Shown piece after piece: positions 59,138 to 64,000 of a DNA stretch of 64,000 nt. The DNA is from Procambarus clarkii (Eukaryota > Arthropoda > Malacostraca > Decapoda > Cambaridae), in contig NC_091195.1 of NCBI RefSeq assembly GCF_040958095.1, forward strand, positions 21,830,365-21,894,364. Direction: 5' to 3'. The position numbers and the translations under genes were made by a program. Position 1 is the first letter of the stretch; every line of letters begins with the position of its first letter. Below the pieces are notes generated by a model. That model made no database searches. It was given only the letters and a program-made list of their open reading frames with translations, and was not told the DNA's origin.

Positions 59138-62100
59138 ACCAGTGTTCCTCCTCCACCACCAGCCTTCCTTCCTGACCAGTGTTCCCCCACCAGCAGCCTT
59201 CCTCCCTGACCAGTGTTCCCCCACCAGCAGCCTTCCTTCCTGACCAGTGTTCCCCCACCAGCAGCTTTCCTCCCTGACCAGTGTTCCCCCACCAGCAGCC
59301 TTCCTCCCTGACCAGTGTTCCCCCACCAGCAGCCTTCCTTCCTGACCAGTGTTCCCCCACCAGCAGCCAGCCTTCCTCCCTGACCAGTGTTCCTGCACCA
59401 CCAGCAACCTTCCTCCCTGACCAGTGTTCCTGCACCACCACCAGCCTTCCTCCCTGACCAGTGTTCCTGCACCAGCAGCCTTCCTCCCTGACCAGTGTTC
59501 CCCCACCAGCAGCCTTCCTCCCTGACCAGTGTTCCTGCACCACCAGCAGCCTTCCTCCCTGACCAGTGTTCCTGCACCACCAGCCTTCCTCCCTGACCAG
59601 TGTTCCTGCACCACCAGCAGCCTTCCTCCCTGACCAGTGTTCCCCCACCAGCAGCCTTCCTCCCTGACCAGTGTTCCCCCACCAGCAGCCTTCCTCCCTG
59701 ACCAGTGTTCCTGCACCACCAGCAGCCTTCCTCCCTGACCAGTGTTCCCCCACCAGCAGCCTTCCTCCCTGACCAGTGTTCCCCCACCAGCAGCCTTCCT
59801 TCCTGACCAGTGTTCCTGCACCACCAGCCTTCCTTCCTGACCAGTGTTCCCCCACCAGCAGCCTTCCTCCCTGACCAGTGTTCCTGCACCAGCAGCCTTC
59901 CTCCCTGACCAGTGTTCCCCCACCAGCAGCCTTCATCCCTGACCAGTGTTCCTGCACCAGCAGCCTTCCTCCCTGACCAGTGTTCCTGCACCACCAACCT
60001 TCCTTCCTGACCAGTGTTCCTGCACCACCAGCAGCCTTCCTCCCTGACCAGTGTTCCTCCACCACCAGCAGCCTTCCTCCCTGACCAGTGTTCCTGCACC
60101 ACCAGCAACCTTCCTCCCTGACCAGTGTTCCTGCACCACCAGCAACCTTCCTCCCTGACCAGTGTTCCTGCACCACCAGCAGCCTTCCTCCCTGACCAGT
60201 GTTCCTCCACCACCAGCAGCCTTCCTCCCTGACCAGTGTTCCTGCACCAGCAGCAGCCTTCCTCCCTGACCAGTGTTCCTCCACCACCAGCAGCCTTCCT
60301 CCCTGACCAGTGTTCCTGCACCAGCAGCAGCCTTCCTCCCTGACCAGTGTTCCTGCACCAGCAGCAGCCTTCCTCCCTGACCAGTGTTCCTGCACCAGCA
60401 GCAGCCTTCCTCCCTGACCAGTGTTCCTGCACCAGCAGCCTTCCTCCCTGACCAGTGTTCCTGCACCACCAGCCTTCCTCCCTGACCAGTGTTCCTGCAC
60501 CACCACCAGCCTTCCTCCCTGACCAGTGTTCCCCCACCACCAGCAGCCTTCCTCCCTGACCAGTGTTCCTGCACCACCAGCAGCCTTCCTCCCTGACCAG
60601 TGTTCCTGCACCACCAGCAGCCTTCCTCCCTAACCAGTGTTCCTGCACCACCAGCAGCCTTCCTCCCTGACCAGTGTTCCTCCACCACCAGCAGCCTTCC
60701 TCCCTGACCAGTGTTCCTGCACCAGCAGCAGCCTTCCTCCCTGACCAGTGTTCCTCCACCACCAGCAGCCTTCCTCCCTGACCAGTGTTCCTGCACCAGC
60801 AGCAGCCTTCCTCCCTGACCAGTGTTCCTGCACCAGCAGCCTTCCTCCCTGACCAGTGTTCCTGCACCACCAGCCTTCCTCCCTGACCAGTGTTCCTGCA
60901 CCACCACCAGCCTTCCTCCCTGACCAGTGTTCCCCCACCACCAGCAGCCTTCCTCCCTGACCAGTGTTCCCGCACCACCAGCAGCCTTCCTTCCTGACCA
61001 GTGTTCCTGCACCACCTGCAGCCTTCCTCCCTTACCAGTGTTCCCCCACCACCAGCAGCCTTCCTCCCTGACCAGTGTTCCTGCACCACCAGCAGCCTTC
61101 CTCCCTGACCAGTGTTCCTCCACCACCAGCAACCTTCCTCCCTGATCAGTGTTCCTCCACCACCAGCAGCCTTCCTCCCTGACCAGTGTTCCTGCACCAC
61201 CAGCAGCCTTCCTCCCTGACCAGTGTTCCTGCACCACCACCAGCCTTCCTCCCTGACCAGTGTTCCTGCACCACCAGCAACCTTCCTCCCTGACCAGTGT
61301 TCCTGCACCACCACCAGCCTTCCTCCCTGACCAGTGTTCCTGCACCACCAGCAGCCTTCCTCCCTGACCAGTGTTCCTGCACCACCAGCAGCCTTCCTCC
61401 CTGACCAGTGTTCCTGCACCACCAGCAACCTTCCTCCCTGACCAGTGTTCCTGCACCACCAGCAGCCTTCCTCCCTGACCAGTGTTCCTGCACCACCAGC
61501 AGCCTTCCTCCCTGACCAGTGTTCCTGCACCACCAGCAGCCTTCCTCCCTGACCAGTGTTCCTGCACCACCAGCAGCCTTCCTCCCTGACCAGTGTTCCT
61601 CCACCACCAGCAGCCTTCCTCCCTGACCAGTGTTCCTGCACCACCAGCAGGCTTCCTCCCTGACCAGTGTTCCTGCACCACCAGCAGCCTTCCTCCCTGA
61701 CCAGTGTTCCTGCACCACCAGCAGCCTTCCTCCCTGACCAGTGTTCCCCCACCACCACCAGCCTTCCTCCCTGACCAGTGTTCCCCCACCACCACCAGCC
61801 TTCCTCCCTGACCAGTGTTCCTGCACCAGCAGCCTTCCTCCCTGACCAGTGTTCCCCCACCACCAGCAGCCTTCCTCCCTGACCAGTGTTCCCCCACCAC
61901 CAGCAGCCTTCCTCCCTGACCAGTGTTCCTGCACCACCAGCAGCCTTCCTCCCTGACCAGTGTTCCTGCACCACCAGCAGCCTTCCTCCCTGACCAGTGT
62001 TCCCCCACCACCAGCCTTCCTCCCTGACCAGTGTTCCCCCACCACCAGCCTTCCTCCCTGACCAGTGTTCCTGCACCACCAGCCTTCCTCCCTGACCAGT

Positions 62101-63192
62101 GTTCCTGCACCACCACCAGCCTTCCTCCCTGACCAGTGTTCCCCCACCACCAGCAGCCTTCCTCCTTGACCAGTGTTCCTGCACCACCAGCAGCCTTCCT
62201 CCCTGACCAGTGTTCCTGCACCACCAGCAGCCTTCCTCCCTGACCAGTGTTCCTGCACCACCAGCAGCCTTCCTCCCTGACCAGTGTTCCTGCACCACCA
62301 GCAGCCTTCCTCCCTGACCAGTGTTCCTCCACCACCACCAGCCTTCCTCCCTGACCAGTGTTCCTGCACCACCAGCAGCCTTCCTCCCTGACCAGTGTTC
62401 CTGCACCACTAGCAGCCTTCCTCCCTGACCAGTGTTCCTGCACCACCAGCAGCCTTCCTCCCTGACCAGTGTTCCTGCACCACCAGCAGCCTTCCTCCCT
62501 GACCAGTGTTCCTGCACCACCAGCCTTCCTCCCTGACCAGTGTTCCTGCACCACCAGCAGCCTTCCTCCCTGACCAGTGTTCCTGCACCACCAGCAGCCT
62601 TCCTTCCTGACCAGTGTTCCTGCACCACCAGCAGGCTTCCTCCCTGACCAGTGTTCCCCCACCACCAGCAGCCTTCCTCCCTGACCAGTGTTCCTGCACC
62701 ACCACCAGCAGCCTTCCTCCCTGACCAGTGTTCCTGCACCACCAGCAGCCTTCCTCCCTGACCAGTGTTCCTGCACCACCAGCAGCCTTCCTCCCTGACC
62801 AGTGTTCCTGCACCACCACCAGCCTTCCTCCCTGACCAGTGTTCCTGCACCACCACCAGCAGCCTTCCTCCCTGACCAGTGTTCCTGCACCACCAGCAGC
62901 CTTCCTCCCTGACCAGTGTTCCTCCACCACCAGCAGCCTTCCTCCCTGACCAGTGTTCCTGCACCACCAGCAGCCTTCCTCCCTGACCAGTGTTCCCCCA
63001 CCACCAGCAGCCTTCCTCCCTGACCAGTGTTCCTGCACCACCACCAGCAGCCTTCCTCCCTGACCAGTGTTCCTGCACCACCAGCAGCCTTCCTCCCTGA
63101 CCAGTGTTCCTGCACCAGCAGCCTTCCTCCCTGACCAGTGTTCCTTCACCACCAGCAGCCTTCCTCCCTGACCAGTGTTCCCCCACCAGCAG
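59138..63192. repeat. 4-kb minisatellite with 34/37/40-bp units, about 110 copies
   Basis: The unit CCTTCCTCCCTGACCAGTGT plus TCCTGCACCACCAGCAG is 37 bp. Others lose or gain CAC/CAG triplets, giving 34 or 40 bp. All lengths are 1 modulo 3 and no frame of the - strand unit has a stop, so frames of up to 1398 codons stay open. The array begins after a LINE-like NSLVDQ tail and ends inside LINE2-type sequence. Confidence 0.96.
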
Positions 63193-63890
63193 GAATGAAA
63201 GGCATAGAAGGAAGTGCAGAACAGAACCAGTGAAGAGTAGAGTTGCTATAGGCACAATCAGAGAACAGTCTGAACATCTGGGGTCCTCAGCTGTTCAACA
63301 CCTTCCCAGCAAGCATTAGAAATATTGTCGGAACAAAGGTGGATGTATTTAAGAGACACTTGGACAAGTTCTTGCAAGAAGTGCCAGACCAACCAGGCTG
63401 TAGTGGGTATGTGGGCCTGCGGGCCGCTCCAAGCAACAGCCTGGTAGACCAAACTCTCACAAGTCAAGCCTGGCCTCGGGCCGGGCTTGGGCAGTAGAAC
63501 AACTCCCAGAACCCCATCAACCAGGTATATGTGGGCCTGCAGGCCGCTCCAAGCAACAGCCTGGTGGACCAAACTCTCACAAGTCAAGCCTGGCCTCGGG
63601 CCGGGCTTGGGCAGTAGAACAACTCCCAGAACCCCATCAACCAGGTATATGTGGGCCTGTGGGCCGCTCCAAGCAACAGCCTGGTGGACCAAACTCTCAC
63701 AAGTCAAGCCTGGCCTCGGGCCGGGCTTGGGCAGTAGAACAACTCCCAGAACCCCATCAACCAGGTATATGTGGGCCTGCGGGCCGCTCCAAGCAACAGC
63801 CTGGTGGACCAAACTCTCACAAGTCAAGCCTGGCCTCGGACCGGCCTTGGCCAGTAGAACAACTCCCAGAACCCCATCAAGCAGGTATCA
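63193..63890 (+). mobile_element. LINE2-type 3' end with four tandem 120-bp copies
   Basis: RNERHRRKCRTEPVKSRVAI and GTIREQSEHLG are followed by TATGTGGGCCTGC at 63408, 63528, 63648 and 63768, each opening a 120-bp unit ending ACCCCATCAACCAGG. The final unit ends CATCAAGCAGGTAT as single-copy LINE2 tails do. Confidence 0.88.
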
Positions 63891-64000
63891 ACCAGTGCAG
63901 TATCAGAGAGAGGGGGGTTGGATCCAGACAAGTACAGCTCAGAGTGGGTCAACTGCCCCATTTCTTGCATTTATTGCTTCTTGTGTTAAAAACATACTTT

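Noticed and set aside
59059..63255. Open frame of 1398 codons on - (and 1060-, 530-, 408-codon partners)
   Set aside because: All derive from the 34/37/40-bp tandem array; the protein is a pure repeat cycling through three frames, with no domain, start context or splice signal.

Overview
The window is animal nuclear DNA: long introns with GT-AG splice sites, conserved animal exons, tRNA-derived SINEs, non-LTR retrotransposons, TIR elements and many micro- and minisatellites. Several dispersed repeats resemble ones I remember from decapod crustaceans (crayfish or lobster type), so a decapod is my best guess. That rests on recall and was not searched. Nothing bacterial or viral is seen.

Two real genes are visible and they converge. 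On the + strand, 2197-5707 carries the last four exons of a coiled-coil protein with a conserved C-terminal globular block. Its first visible exon has a 1-nt frameshift at a run of five A (2236-2240). On the - strand, 56356 down to 17769 holds six exons of an ITM2/BRI2-type type II membrane protein: one transmembrane segment, a BRICHOS domain, a dibasic cleavage site and a C-terminal peptide. Its 273 visible residues are spread over 38.6 kb. The N-terminal cytosolic exon is not in the window, and nearly all repeats from 17.9 to 56.2 kb lie in its introns.

The rest is repeat landscape. 0-17.7 kb: SINEs, a 46-bp minisatellite, MITEs, a decayed LINE interrupted by a SINE, and a long (TA)n run. 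18.2-29.3 kb: a DIRS-like tyrosine-recombinase relic split by a piggyBac-like TTAA element, a LINE copy with an open reverse-transcriptase frame, a 79-bp array made from a retroelement C-terminus, and two further TTAA-bounded candidates holding degenerate repeats of about 190-200 bp. 29.3-44 kb: SINEs, LINE 3' ends, two TIR/foldback elements, a 660-bp GGGCA/AGGCA tract able to form G-quadruplexes, and a 14-bp minisatellite growing out of a LINE tail. 44.7-53.1 kb: a nested LINE mosaic with a foldback element carrying a roughly 16-bp target duplication, a head-to-head LINE pair, and 52-bp and 34-bp arrays. 53.4-64 kb: three large arrays (about 31 bp, 30 bp and 34/37/40 bp; the last is 4 kb long), SINEs, and a 4 x 120-bp tandem of a LINE 3' end.

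The very long open frames in 37, 53-55, 58 and 59-63 kb come from tandem repeats and are not genes. No RNA gene other than SINE heads, no CRISPR array and no operon is present. I found no convincing new biochemical system. The points most worth a second look are the cysteine-free C-terminal peptide of ITM2, the precise element-in-element insertions, the TTAA-bounded repeat-carrying candidates, and the hairpin-unit arrays.
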